NCBI GenBank assembly: GCA_025210515.1
Contig: JAOARM010000034.1
Span: 62,001 to 126,000, forward strand
DNA from: Vallitalea sp.
Lineage (GTDB): Bacteria; Bacillota; Clostridia; Lachnospirales; Vallitaleaceae
Direction of reading: 5' to 3'
DNA length: 64,000 bases
The notes under the pieces were generated by a model, which saw nothing but the letters and a program-made list of their open reading frames with translations, ran no database searches and was not told the origin of the DNA. The position numbers were made by a program, and so were the translations under genes. Shown piece after piece: positions 17,676-26,127 of the stretch (position 1 is its first letter; every line of letters starts with the position of its first letter).

Positions 17676-18011
17676 TTATTTAATTCCTAACTTTCCAAGT
17701 TCATTAGTAATTTCAAATGCTGACTTTTTAGTTATTAATATTGGGATTTGCTCTTCATTGGCTTTTAAAATAGCTTGTTCTTCTACTTCAAATCCTCCTG
17801 ATACTATAATACAAGCTGAGCCAGTAAGAAGAGCTACGGCAACTATATTTACGTGACTTTGTATAGTAACCCATACATTTCCTTCTTTTGCATTTCCCAT
17901 TACAACACTTAATAAGTCTCCAACAAAACCATTTGTAATTTCGTTATTAACACCCTGTTCTCCTGCTACTAATTCTAGCTCTAATTTGTTTTTCATTTCC
18001 AATACTGTCAT
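17676..18011 (-). CDS. DRTGG-domain-like protein (second copy)
   Basis: About 111 residues starting MTVLEMKNKLELELVAGEQG. The alternating beta-alpha pattern, NEITNGFVGDLLSVVMG, VNIVAVALLTGSACIIVSGG and IPILITKKSAFEITNELG match DRTGG-type domains, which occur in hydrogenase gene clusters and are sometimes mislabelled as transcription regulators. The second of two adjacent ATGs is favoured by its distance to GAGG. It lies between the hydrogenase (36 bases) and the ATPase gene (18 bases). No catalytic residues are recognised. Confidence 0.75.
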   Translation of the reverse strand: MTVLEMKNKLELELVAGEQGVNNEITNGFVGDLLSVVMGNAKEGNVWVTIQSHVNIVAVALLTGSACIIVSGGFEVEEQAILKANEEQIPILITKKSAFEITNELGKLGIK

Positions 18012-18050
18012 CATATATCCTCTTTTCTATAATCTTAATTATTTATATTA

Positions 18051-19364
18051 TCAGTCCTTCTCATTACTAATAGAAGGAGGCATTTTCTGGGATAATGTAA
18101 CCATTTGCTCTGCCATTTCTCTTACTTTTTGTCTTAACATAAATACACAATCTTCAATATTAGCCTTTTCACAGACAATATCTTCTGCTAGTGCTCTACA
18201 TGTAGGTGCACCACATGAGCCACAATCTATTTTAGGTAATTGAGCATATATCTCTTCAATGTGTTCCATTTTCTCTATTGCTTTTTCCATATCATCATCA
18301 AGTTTAAGAACTTGTTTAGTTTGTAATGGTTTAGACCAATTAATATCGATTTTATTATCAAATAGTGGTATTTCTCGCTTATTACCATTATTAATATTGT
18401 ATTTTTTAATTTTATCCATTCTATTGCTTGATACAAAAGAATTTTCAATAGTCAGTGGACCTCCAAGACATCCACCAACACAAGCTAAACATTCTATAAA
18501 ATCAACATCATCAAGTTTTCCATTCTCAACTCTTTCAAGTATTTTAATTACATTTTCTATACCATCAACTGCAATGTGGTTTTCAATACCAGAAGCATTA
18601 CCTTCTCCACCAGTATGAGCCCAACCAATTCCTGAATTATTGCTCATCTGTAATATTTCAGGTTCTTTAATTGTTTTAATTATAGGAACTAATTTAAGAT
18701 ATATTTCTTTTAATGAAATAACTCCATCTACATAAGAATAATCAATAACTTGTGGTTTTCTGCTATTAGTTACTTTAGCTGCACAAGGAGAAATAAAAAA
18801 TACACCAATATCTTCTTTCTTAATTCCTTGTTTTATTAAATATTCTTTTGTATGTCTTGCCATTGCTTCTTTTGGTGAAATTAGTGGTAAAATATTAGGA
18901 ATTAAAGAAGGAAATCTTATTTGAATTAATTTTACAATTGCTGGACATGCTGATGATATAACAGGTTTAGGTAAATTATCCTTAGCTAATAATTCTTTAC
19001 TAGCTTCAGTTATAATCTCCGCAGCTTTTGCCACTTCAAACACTTCATCAAACCCAAGTTTCTTGAGAGCAGTTAGTATTATATTAGGATTAAGTATATT
19101 TCTAAATTGTGTATATAATGTAGGAGCAGGAATTGCTACTTTATATTTATAATCATTAATTTTATCAAGTGTCTCTGTAACAGCTTTTTTTGCATGATTT
19201 CGGCATACTCTTATACACATGCCACAATCAATACATCTTTCATCCATAATATGTGCTTTGCCATTACGCACTCTTATAGCTTCTGTTGGACATCTTTTGA
19301 TACAATCTGTACAACCTATACATTTTTCTATATCTAACTTAACAGAATGTAATATTTCCCCCAT
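18051..19364 (-). CDS. Putative sensory [FeFe] hydrogenase (HydS-like, group C/D type)
   Basis: 437 residues. Order: two ferredoxin 4Fe-4S motifs (C15-x2-C18-x2-C21-x3-C25 and C44, C47, C50, C54), the H-cluster domain, and a C-terminal Fes-type motif DCGSCGAPTCRALAEDIVC (Cys 381, 384, 389, 398). H-cluster motifs: SSACP at 137-141, SPCAAK at 192-197 and ECLACVGGCLGG at 291-302. Four H-cluster Cys (140, 194, 295, 299) are kept, but the Cys before Cys140 that relays protons in catalytic enzymes is Ala139, as in characterised sensory hydrogenases. No PAS domain. Neighbours are DRTGG and ATPase genes. Probably an H2/redox sensor with low activity, not a bulk hydrogenase. Confidence 0.85.
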   Translation of the reverse strand: MGEILHSVKLDIEKCIGCTDCIKRCPTEAIRVRNGKAHIMDERCIDCGMCIRVCRNHAKKAVTETLDKINDYKYKVAIPAPTLYTQFRNILNPNIILTALKKLGFDEVFEVAKAAEIITEASKELLAKDNLPKPVISSACPAIVKLIQIRFPSLIPNILPLISPKEAMARHTKEYLIKQGIKKEDIGVFFISPCAAKVTNSRKPQVIDYSYVDGVISLKEIYLKLVPIIKTIKEPEILQMSNNSGIGWAHTGGEGNASGIENHIAVDGIENVIKILERVENGKLDDVDFIECLACVGGCLGGPLTIENSFVSSNRMDKIKKYNINNGNKREIPLFDNKIDINWSKPLQTKQVLKLDDDMEKAIEKMEHIEEIYAQLPKIDCGSCGAPTCRALAEDIVCEKANIEDCVFMLRQKVREMAEQMVTLSQKMPPSISNEKD

Positions 19365-19405
19365 AGGTAAAATCCTCCTATCATTAATTTAATAAGAAAA
19401 TGTAA

Positions 19406-19819
19406 TCATTTTATATAGAATATTAAGTGAACCTTAGTACCTTTTCCAACTGTTGTTGTAATCTTCATATTATCACTATGTTTTTTTATATTTGGCAAAC
19501 CCATTCCTGCTCCAAAACCCATTTCTCTTGCTTGTTTTGATGCAGTGGAATAACCAGCTTTCATTGCTAAATCTAAATTTTCAATACCCGGTCCTTGATC
19601 TTCAAGTATTACATCTATTTTATCTGGGGTGATCTCTATATCTATAACACCACCATTTGCATGTATTACCATATTAATCTCTGCTTCATACATAGCTACA
19701 GATACTTTTCTAATAATAGTTGGTGGAATACCTACTTGTTTTAATGTTTTTTTCAATTTACTAGAGGCTACACCTGCTGAGATGAATTCCCCTCCTTCAA
19801 CATCATAGTGAAATTTCAT
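19406..19819 (-). CDS. RsbW-like ATP-binding protein
   Basis: 137 residues from MKFHYDVEGGEF. Compact HATPase fold of the anti-sigma-factor/serine kinase type: N box VAMYEAEINMVIHANGG, G1 box LEDQGPGI and G2 box REMGFGAGMGLPNIKKHSD. The GVASSKLKKTLKQVG region corresponds to the first helix of RsbW-like proteins. Start at 19819 overlaps the upstream DRTGG gene by 17 bases and has GGAGAGGAG before it. In the cluster it could phosphorylate or bind a partner in response to the hydrogenase; no target sigma factor is encoded nearby. Confidence 0.85.
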   Translation of the reverse strand: MKFHYDVEGGEFISAGVASSKLKKTLKQVGIPPTIIRKVSVAMYEAEINMVIHANGGVIDIEITPDKIDVILEDQGPGIENLDLAMKAGYSTASKQAREMGFGAGMGLPNIKKHSDNMKITTTVGKGTKVHLIFYIK

Positions 19820-20171
19820 CGTGTGCAATCTCCTCTCCTTCCAAACCATTCTTATATAATAAACCACATGCTGTAAATAACGAATGATTTGTAGTTAATA
19901 ATACTATATCTTTTTGTTTTGCCATTTCAATTAATTCATCACTAGGAACTTTACCTCTAACAATTGCAATTGCTCTAATATCTAACATTTCAGCTGTCCT
20001 AATAACTTGCGGATGAACTAGCCCTGTAAGTAATATAACATCGCTTTTCACAAAAGCTAATACATCACTCATTAAATCGCAACCATAACCATACTCAATA
20101 TTAATATCTAACATATCTTCTCCAGCAATAAGCTTTGCACATAAAACATCTCTAATATCTCTAATTAACAT
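19803..20171 (-). CDS. DRTGG-domain-like protein (first copy)
   Basis: 122 residues from MLIRDIRDVLCAKLIAGED. Pattern typical of DRTGG domains: EYGYGCDLMSDVLAFVKSD, VILLTGLVHPQVIRTAEM and IRAIAIVRGKVPSDELIEMA. The ATG at 20171 is preferred because AGGGGG sits nine bases before it, while an ATG three codons upstream touches that site. First gene of the cluster, about 50 bases downstream of the promoter at 20223-20251, and coupled to the RsbW-like gene by overlap. Confidence 0.78.
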   Translation of the reverse strand: MLIRDIRDVLCAKLIAGEDMLDINIEYGYGCDLMSDVLAFVKSDVILLTGLVHPQVIRTAEMLDIRAIAIVRGKVPSDELIEMAKQKDIVLLTTNHSLFTACGLLYKNGLEGEEIAHDEISL

Positions 20172-20222
20172 TAATTGCATCCCCCTAATATGTTGTAGTT
20201 TGGTCAAGCTTATGTCATAAAT

Positions 20223-20251
20223 ATTATATCAAATTGTAATGACAATGACAA
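20223..20251 (-). promoter_or_regulatory. Sigma-A promoter of the hydrogenase-sensor cluster
   Basis: On the minus strand TTGTCA (20251-20246) and TATAAT (20228-20223) are separated by exactly 17 bases. A second TTGTCA repeats directly upstream-adjacent, inside the spacer. The -10 box lies about 50 bases before the first start at 20171. Confidence 0.75.
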
Positions 20252-20341
20252 TCCTTCAAGAAATAGAAAAAGGTTGTAACCAAATATAAACAATGTAATA
20301 GTTTAGAAGTAGGGATAGTTATTAAAACTAAGGAGACTACT

Positions 20342-23300
20342 ATGACTATAAGCATAATAATAGACGTTAATGAGGAAGAATTAAATAATCAATTAAAAAT
20401 CCTAGATTCTATACTAACGAATTACCAATCAGAACTTATATTAATTCATCATAATAAAGATAGTATTTTTAATATTCCATATCAATATAGTGTTATTGAA
20501 TATAATAGTTCATACAGTAATTATAATGACTTTTGCATCGCTTCATCACTAGGTGACTGGATACTTATTATTGAAAAAAATATTAAAATAACAACTGAAT
20601 TAATTAATCAAGTTAGACAAGTCATTGATAATAATCACTACTACTATTTATCCATAAATAAAAAAATATATCTGTCTACTGATAAATCATCTTCATATAC
20701 AACAAAAGAGATAATCTTATATAGAAGACAATCTAATCATATTAATTGTAGTGATATAACTATTGAAGATTATTCTCTAATACAATTAGAAAAAGATAAT
20801 ATACCAAGAAATATTGAAAAGCTTATTTTTCAAAAAGCCTATAACCAATTATTTCTATGGTATAAAAAATGTATTTTACATTTATCCAAAGATCTACAAT
20901 TATATTTTTTAACTACTTTAGAAATATATAAAAACACATTAAACAAATCTGAATTAGTTAAACTTGAAAACCAATTTATTAATGAAAATATATCAAACCA
21001 TTATGTTGATTATCTAAAGTTAAGAAAACTATATGAGTTAAACAAAGAAAAATTTTATACTAGACTTAATAAAATTTACCAAGATATTTTTAATGAAAAG
21101 GATATATATATCTGTTGGCTACTTAAAATATATTTTCAAAATAATAAGATACCCACATTTTTAATCAATCTAAGTTCAAAATTACAAAAAAAATATCTAT
21201 ATTACATACTAGATAAAGATAAAGACTCATTAGAATATATATATAATATTATAATGAATAATACTACCCAACTAGATTCATGTGACTCTTCAAAAGAACT
21301 TACTAGTTATTTATGTATTACAAAATATTATATAGACTATCTATGTAATATTTCATACTCTATTGATAACAAAGAAAAGATTCTTAATTCATTTGAGTTA
21401 TATATATATAATTCAAACTTATATATTAATAATTATAGCGATAGTGAAAATATATATATTGATTCTGAATTTATTAACTTAATTAATAATATAGAAAAGT
21501 TAATATCACAAGATAATATAGCTGATGCAATTAGTATGTTAAATAATATATGTACTCTTTATCCACTAGAAGAAAAACTAATTCATTACTATATTCATGA
21601 ATTACAACAAGATAAAAATTTTTATCCATATAAATTAAGTATTTGTATGATAGTAAAAAATGAAGAAAAAAATATTGAACGATGCCTAAAAAGCCTAAAA
21701 CCTATTATAGATTATAAAATAGCAGAATTAATTATTGTAGACACTGGCTCTACAGATGAAACTATACACCTTGCAAAAAAATATGTTAATAACATATATA
21801 AATACAAGTGGAGCGGAAACTTTGCTGATGCAAGAAATTATAGTATACTATTTGCTTCGGGAGAATATGTGTTAATTATAGATGCTGATGAGGAATTTGC
21901 AAAAACTGATGCTGAGGAATTAATACATCATTTCTCTAATAAAGAACACAAACAATATAATACATTCACTATAAATATTATTAGTTATACTGATATAGAA
22001 TTATCTAAATACTCTACTTCAACCCAAAGAAGAATATTTAGAAATCATAATTTCTATTATAAATGTGCTATTCATAATCAACCAATGATTTCTCATCCTA
22101 TAGCTAACTTAAATATTAACTTACTTCATTATGGTTATATAATGAACGACCATATAAGAGATATTAAATTCAATAGAACAGGCTCTATGCTAATGAAAGA
22201 ATTAGAAAAAGATCCTTATAACTTATATTATAGATATCAATTATGTGCAAGCTATAGTATGTATGGAGATATTATAAACGCTGTTAGACAAGTGGATATA
22301 TATATGCGTATTATAGAAGAAAATAATAAACTTCTACAAGATACTAATATGACTTACTATAATCTAGCTACCTCTTTATATATAGAAGTAGGAAGATTCA
22401 AAGATGCTGAAAAAATAATTGACGATGCATTAAAACTAAAACCAAACTATATAGATTTCATTTATTATAAGGCTTATACTCTGTTCAATAAAAAAAATTA
22501 TGAAGATACATTACAGTATATAGAAAAATTTCTAAAAACATTAGATGTTTTTAGTTCATTAGATATATCTACGGATAGTCGATATGTTTTTAATACATTA
22601 AGTTATAGAGATAAAGCTTTACGACTTAGTATATTAGCTTATTATAGACTATCAAAATATGATAAATGTATTAAAATAGGTAATGATATCAAAGAACATA
22701 TTATTTTAAAAGATTGCTTACACGAAATAGTTAATTCGTATTTCAATTTAGATAAATCTATAGAACTTGCAAAGTTTTATAATAACAAAATAATAAGTAG
22801 TAATAATACTATAATTGAAAAAGTTTTTATGTACTTTCTGTTAGATAACCTTTTTACTAGCAATGATAAAGAAAGGAAGAAATATTTATCTTCAATTTTA
22901 CAAGAGACTAAAGATGATAAGTTAATTAATACTATAACTGATATATTAATAACACAGAATAAACATAGTGAATTTGATACTCTAGACTTAATTGATATAT
23001 ATGATATTGATGAAATGGATTTTAATAGTGCATATAGTATTTTATCTAATGCTTTACCTTTATTATTAAGAACTGAAAACAACTTAGAAATATTACAATT
23101 AAAGAAATTAAAAAGACTTTCACAACTTATATTACATAGGACTAAAACTATAGAACAATCCAATACACTAGAAGTTATAGAATTACTTAATATTTTCAAG
23201 AAATATATGTTACTTACAACTAATTTAATTAATAATAATATGAATGACTTCTTAGAAAATAGAGAAAGAATATTTATAGCAAATATATCTGTTGCTTTTA

Positions 23301-23434
23301 ATAAAAACATAAATAATATGAATTATGCAATGAACTACATGAAAAATGCGCTCACTGTATATCACAAAATGAATGGGATAATAGAGTTAGTTTATAACTA
23401 CATTATGATAAAATATTTTAAAGCCAAGGACTAA
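20342..23434 (+). CDS. Large family 2 glycosyltransferase with TPR region
   Basis: 1030 residues and the only large plus-strand gene. N-terminal 1-90 looks like a degenerate GT-A half (SIIIDVNEEELNNQL...LILI). A full GT2 domain begins near residue 430: KLSICMIVKNEEKNIERCLKSL, IIVDTGSTDETIHLAKK, WSGNFADARNYSI and the DxD-like IDADEEF. TPR-like helical repeats follow at about 620-740 (YYNLATSLYIEVGRFKDAEKII; YYKAYTLFNKKNYEDTLQYIE). It is extremely AT-rich. AAGGAG precedes the ATG. Such GT2-TPR proteins glycosylate surface or spore proteins in several Firmicutes; here it converges on two small beta-rich proteins, which may be its substrates (inference). Confidence 0.85.
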   Translation: MTISIIIDVNEEELNNQLKILDSILTNYQSELILIHHNKDSIFNIPYQYSVIEYNSSYSNYNDFCIASSLGDWILIIEKNIKITTELINQVRQVIDNNHYYYLSINKKIYLSTDKSSSYTTKEIILYRRQSNHINCSDITIEDYSLIQLEKDNIPRNIEKLIFQKAYNQLFLWYKKCILHLSKDLQLYFLTTLEIYKNTLNKSELVKLENQFINENISNHYVDYLKLRKLYELNKEKFYTRLNKIYQDIFNEKDIYICWLLKIYFQNNKIPTFLINLSSKLQKKYLYYILDKDKDSLEYIYNIIMNNTTQLDSCDSSKELTSYLCITKYYIDYLCNISYSIDNKEKILNSFELYIYNSNLYINNYSDSENIYIDSEFINLINNIEKLISQDNIADAISMLNNICTLYPLEEKLIHYYIHELQQDKNFYPYKLSICMIVKNEEKNIERCLKSLKPIIDYKIAELIIVDTGSTDETIHLAKKYVNNIYKYKWSGNFADARNYSILFASGEYVLIIDADEEFAKTDAEELIHHFSNKEHKQYNTFTINIISYTDIELSKYSTSTQRRIFRNHNFYYKCAIHNQPMISHPIANLNINLLHYGYIMNDHIRDIKFNRTGSMLMKELEKDPYNLYYRYQLCASYSMYGDIINAVRQVDIYMRIIEENNKLLQDTNMTYYNLATSLYIEVGRFKDAEKIIDDALKLKPNYIDFIYYKAYTLFNKKNYEDTLQYIEKFLKTLDVFSSLDISTDSRYVFNTLSYRDKALRLSILAYYRLSKYDKCIKIGNDIKEHIILKDCLHEIVNSYFNLDKSIELAKFYNNKIISSNNTIIEKVFMYFLLDNLFTSNDKERKKYLSSILQETKDDKLINTITDILITQNKHSEFDTLDLIDIYDIDEMDFNSAYSILSNALPLLLRTENNLEILQLKKLKRLSQLILHRTKTIEQSNTLEVIELLNIFKKYMLLTTNLINNNMNDFLENRERIFIANISVAFNKNINNMNYAMNYMKNALTVYHKMNGIIELVYNYIMIKYFKAKD

Positions 23435-23505
23435 AGCTAACTTTTATGTTAGATAAATGTTAAGAGATATTCAGATAAGTGATATTAATGATTTATATTA
23501 TTATC

Positions 23506-23862
23506 TTAATTAAAACCTGTAGCTATAACAGAAGCTTTAATCCTAGTTCTTAATGATGTTGTCGTTGTAATATCCACTTTAGAAAGTGGTTCAATACTTG
23601 TTGAAAAAATATCACTTGTTACTGTTATTGTTGTTGTATTAGCACCATTAAAAGATATTTGTATCTCTGCTGGCAGTCTTTGTGGTTCTATTACAACAGT
23701 TCCTGAAAGATCTTCTAAATCTACTGCTTCCCATATAGTAAATGTACCAATTGAATTAAATTCAATGTTTTTATTAGAATATCCATATTGTACACTATTA
23801 CTAGAGCCACCAATTACAGCATTAGCCACGCCAGAACATGAATTAATATTATTACATGCCAT
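23506..23862 (-). CDS. Small beta-rich, Thr/Ser-rich protein (possible spore-surface subunit)
   Basis: 118 residues starting MACNNINSCSGVAN, without signal peptide or membrane helix. The body is beta-strand rich: GTFTIWEAVDLEDLSGTVVI, EIQISFNGANTTTITVTS and VDITTTTSLRTRIKASV. The stretch from IWEAVD onward aligns by eye with LWRAID onward in the next gene, so the two are probably paralogues. Architecture (short Cys-bearing arm, then a beta sandwich beginning with Trp) recalls DUF3992/Ena endospore-appendage subunits, but the canonical CC motif is missing, so this is tentative. AAGGAGGTG precedes the ATG. Confidence 0.65.
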   Translation of the reverse strand: MACNNINSCSGVANAVIGGSSNSVQYGYSNKNIEFNSIGTFTIWEAVDLEDLSGTVVIEPQRLPAEIQISFNGANTTTITVTSDIFSTSIEPLSKVDITTTTSLRTRIKASVIATGFN

Positions 23863-23952
23863 AAATACACCTCCTTAACTTCATTTGAATTATATTAGTA
23901 TTGTACATGTTTATTTAGCATTATCACTTAACTAATTAGGAGTTAATTAAAC

Positions 23953-24402
23953 TTATAGTAACATTGAAGAACATTCAGTATACACTTGGTTTTTGAAGCA
24001 GTATTCATTCTTACAAGGTTTTGAAAATCTTGAAATATAATGCATACATAGCTCATATGAGCCATGACAATTACGCTCATCATTTATTTCGGAACATTGT
24101 ATAGCTATTAATTTAACATTTTGTTGAGTAATACTTGTCTCTTCATTTGGATAGATTTTCACTATAGCTTTTTTATTACCATCTAATTTTAACTTCATTG
24201 TAGATTTAGATTTATTAGATATTTTTATTGTTATTGAAGTATTCACATCAATTGCTCTCCATAATATGTGGTAATTATTATCTTGTAAATCTATTTTTCC
24301 ACATATTGTATTAGTTATAATGAAAGTATCGTTATTACAATGTTCTTGTATCTCTTTACACATTTTTTTTTGGCATTTTATTTCTTTATATACTGTTTGC
24401 AT
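23953..24402 (-). CDS. Cys-rich small beta protein, possible DUF3992/Ena-like
   Basis: 149 residues starting MQTVYKEIKCQKKMCKEIQE with several N-terminal Cys (ECs such as IKCQKKMCKEIQEHC), then NTICGKIDL, YHILWRAIDVNTSITIKISN, MKLKLDGNKKAIVKIYPNEE and LIAIQCSEINDERNCHGSYE. The pattern W-x-A-(I/V)-D, alternating strands, then Cys-x-G-x-Y near the end, resembles DUF3992-type appendage proteins; the C-terminal extension is Cys-rich. The ATG at 24402 follows AGGAGG by six bases; the upstream frame lacks a site. A sigma-E/K-like promoter lies about 30 bases upstream. Function as a disulfide-linked spore-surface fibre is a hypothesis. Confidence 0.6.
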   Translation of the reverse strand: MQTVYKEIKCQKKMCKEIQEHCNNDTFIITNTICGKIDLQDNNYHILWRAIDVNTSITIKISNKSKSTMKLKLDGNKKAIVKIYPNEETSITQQNVKLIAIQCSEINDERNCHGSYELCMHYISRFSKPCKNEYCFKNQVYTECSSMLL

Positions 24403-24433
24403 ACTCAACCTCCTAAATGAATATCTCACTAAC

Positions 24434-24460
24434 AGTATATGCAATAGCATAATGACTTGT
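24434..24460 (-). promoter_or_regulatory. Possible sporulation (sigma-E/K-like) promoter
   Basis: On the minus strand ACA (24460-24458), a 16-base spacer and CATATACT (24441-24434) match the general form of mother-cell promoters (AC near -35, CATAnnnT near -10). The presumed transcript would start about 25 bases before the ATG at 24402. Short motifs like this occur by chance in AT-rich DNA, so this is weak. Confidence 0.3.
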
Positions 24461-24513
24461 CCCAATAATTATTATTAGAAGAAGTTAATTTTGTAATAAT
24501 ACTTATAATCCTT

Positions 24514-24597
24514 ATAAAAAAAGAGGCAATCTAATAATACATTTTGACAATACAAAAGCTACAGTCAAATAAGTATATTATTAAACACCTCTTATAT
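24514..24597 (-). terminator. Long imperfect hairpin downstream of hydF
   Basis: Arms AAGAGG...TAATAATAC...TTTTGAC (24520-24548) and GTCAAAT...TATTATTA...CCTCTT (24564-24593) form a long interrupted stem. On the minus strand it ends GCCTC followed by seven T, as expected of a Rho-independent terminator for hydF. The 3' part of the gap to 24402 holds the candidate promoter above. Confidence 0.55.
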
Positions 24598-24632
24598 ATA
24601 AAACATAATAATTCATATAAACCTACTTACTA

Positions 24633-25871
24633 TTAATTTTCATCTTCTTCAAGAATCATACTAGCAGATGGAAATGGTTGTACTGCTCTTTTAATTATAC
24701 CTTTAACATATGCAATAAGAACCCCATAGTTTACAATTGGTATATTGTCATTATTAGCTAAAGAAATTCTATGTTGCATCTCACGCCTATTTAACATACA
24801 ACCTCCACAATGTACTATCAGAGAATATTCATTAATATTATCAGGATATTTTATTCCGCTTGAAAATTCAAAAACAAGATTTTTACCAGTATATTCTTTT
24901 ATCCATCTTGGGATTTTAACAGTTCCTATATCATCAGATTGTCTATGGTGAGTACACCCTTCTGAAATCAGTATTTTATCTCCATCTTCTAGTAAATCAA
25001 GCTGTTTTGCTCCTTTTATAAGATTAATTAAATCGCCTTTATATCTTGCAAATAATATTGAAAAAGAAGTAAGCATAATATCTTCTGGGGTCTCAGCTGA
25101 TACTTTTGAAAAAACTTGAGAATCAGTAATTACAAGCTTTGGTTTTTTACCTATGTTCTTTAATGTTTCTTCTAGTTCGTATTCTTTAGTTACTATACAT
25201 GTAGCATCACTTTCTAATATGTCTCTAATAACTTGCTGTTGTGGTAAAATAAGCCTTCCTTTTGGTGCTGCACTATCAATAGGGACTACTAAAACGATAA
25301 AATCTCCAGGATTAATTATATCTCCAACTAATCTGAACTTATTCTTATCATCTGGAAGTAATTTTATAATAGCATTTTTTAATTCATCAATTCCAACTTT
25401 GTTAATAGCTGAAATAGGAATAATCTTTAGTTTTAACTCGTTTTCCATTTTAGCTAGTTCTGCTTGAGAAATGTTGAAAATATCTGTTTTATTAACCACA
25501 CCTATTACTGGAAGTTTCTTTTCCCTTATTCTGCATAGTATCTCTTTATCAAATTCCGTAATACCTACTTGTGCATCAATAGCTAGTATAGCAAAATCTG
25601 TTTTATTAAGAACTTCATAAGTTTTTTTCTTTCTAAGTTCACCAAGTTCTCCTATATCATCAAGTCCAGCTGTATCAACAATCACAACAGGACCAATAGG
25701 TAGTATTTCCATTGCTTTATATACTGGATCAGTTGTAGTTCCTTTTACAGTTGAAACTAGAGCAATATCTTGATTTGTTATTGCATTAATAATACTTGAT
25801 TTACCTACATTTCTTTTACCAAATAGAGCAATATGAACTCTATCACCTCTTGGTGTCTTATTCAAACTCAA
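24633..25871 (-). CDS. hydF: [FeFe]-hydrogenase H-cluster maturation GTPase HydF
   Basis: Scaffold/carrier that receives the 2Fe subcluster from HydE/HydG and inserts it into apo-hydrogenase. 412 residues. N-terminal GTPase: P loop GKRNVGKSS (residues about 18-26), switch DTAGLDD and NKTD. Then the dimerisation domain and a C-terminal 4Fe-4S domain with EGCTHHRQSDDIG and VHCGGCMLNRREM, the family CTHH...HCGGC signature. Start is TTG at 25871 with AGGAGG upstream. It stands alone 4.5 kb from the sensory hydrogenase; hydE and hydG are not in the window. Confidence 0.96.
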   Translation of the reverse strand: MSLNKTPRGDRVHIALFGKRNVGKSSIINAITNQDIALVSTVKGTTTDPVYKAMEILPIGPVVIVDTAGLDDIGELGELRKKKTYEVLNKTDFAILAIDAQVGITEFDKEILCRIREKKLPVIGVVNKTDIFNISQAELAKMENELKLKIIPISAINKVGIDELKNAIIKLLPDDKNKFRLVGDIINPGDFIVLVVPIDSAAPKGRLILPQQQVIRDILESDATCIVTKEYELEETLKNIGKKPKLVITDSQVFSKVSAETPEDIMLTSFSILFARYKGDLINLIKGAKQLDLLEDGDKILISEGCTHHRQSDDIGTVKIPRWIKEYTGKNLVFEFSSGIKYPDNINEYSLIVHCGGCMLNRREMQHRISLANNDNIPIVNYGVLIAYVKGIIKRAVQPFPSASMILEEDEN

Positions 25872-26076
25872 TGTTTTTTCCTCCTATTCTCTTATTATTA
25901 CAAGGAATTATAATATAGTTATTAATTGTTAATCTTATAAACCTATAAGACTTTTAGTTTATTTTACACATTTTATTTAATAAACAAATTCACCTTATTA
26001 TTTTATCAAGAAATTAATATAATTATAAGACTTGATTTATAAAAAACAACGTATTTAAACTTTTTTACGAGAATAT

Positions 26077-26114
26077 AAAAAAAGTTAGAACATGCAATAT
26101 GCTCTAACTTTTTT
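26077..26114 (-). terminator. Rho-independent terminator after the DUF4234 gene
   Basis: GTTAGA (26084-26089) pairs with TCTAAC (26103-26108), extended by CAT/ATG with one mismatch, flanked by A-run and T-run (26077-26083, 26109-26114). On the minus strand it follows the stop at 26128 within 14 bases; symmetrical, so possibly active both ways. Confidence 0.75.
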
Positions 26115-26127
26115 AACTAATTATGTA

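Noticed and set aside
22777-23310. Minus-strand open frame of 177 codons inside the glycosyltransferase gene
   Set aside because: It is antisense to the TPR-rich end of the real gene. Ser/Leu/Ile composition mirrors the coding strand, and no start signal is seen.
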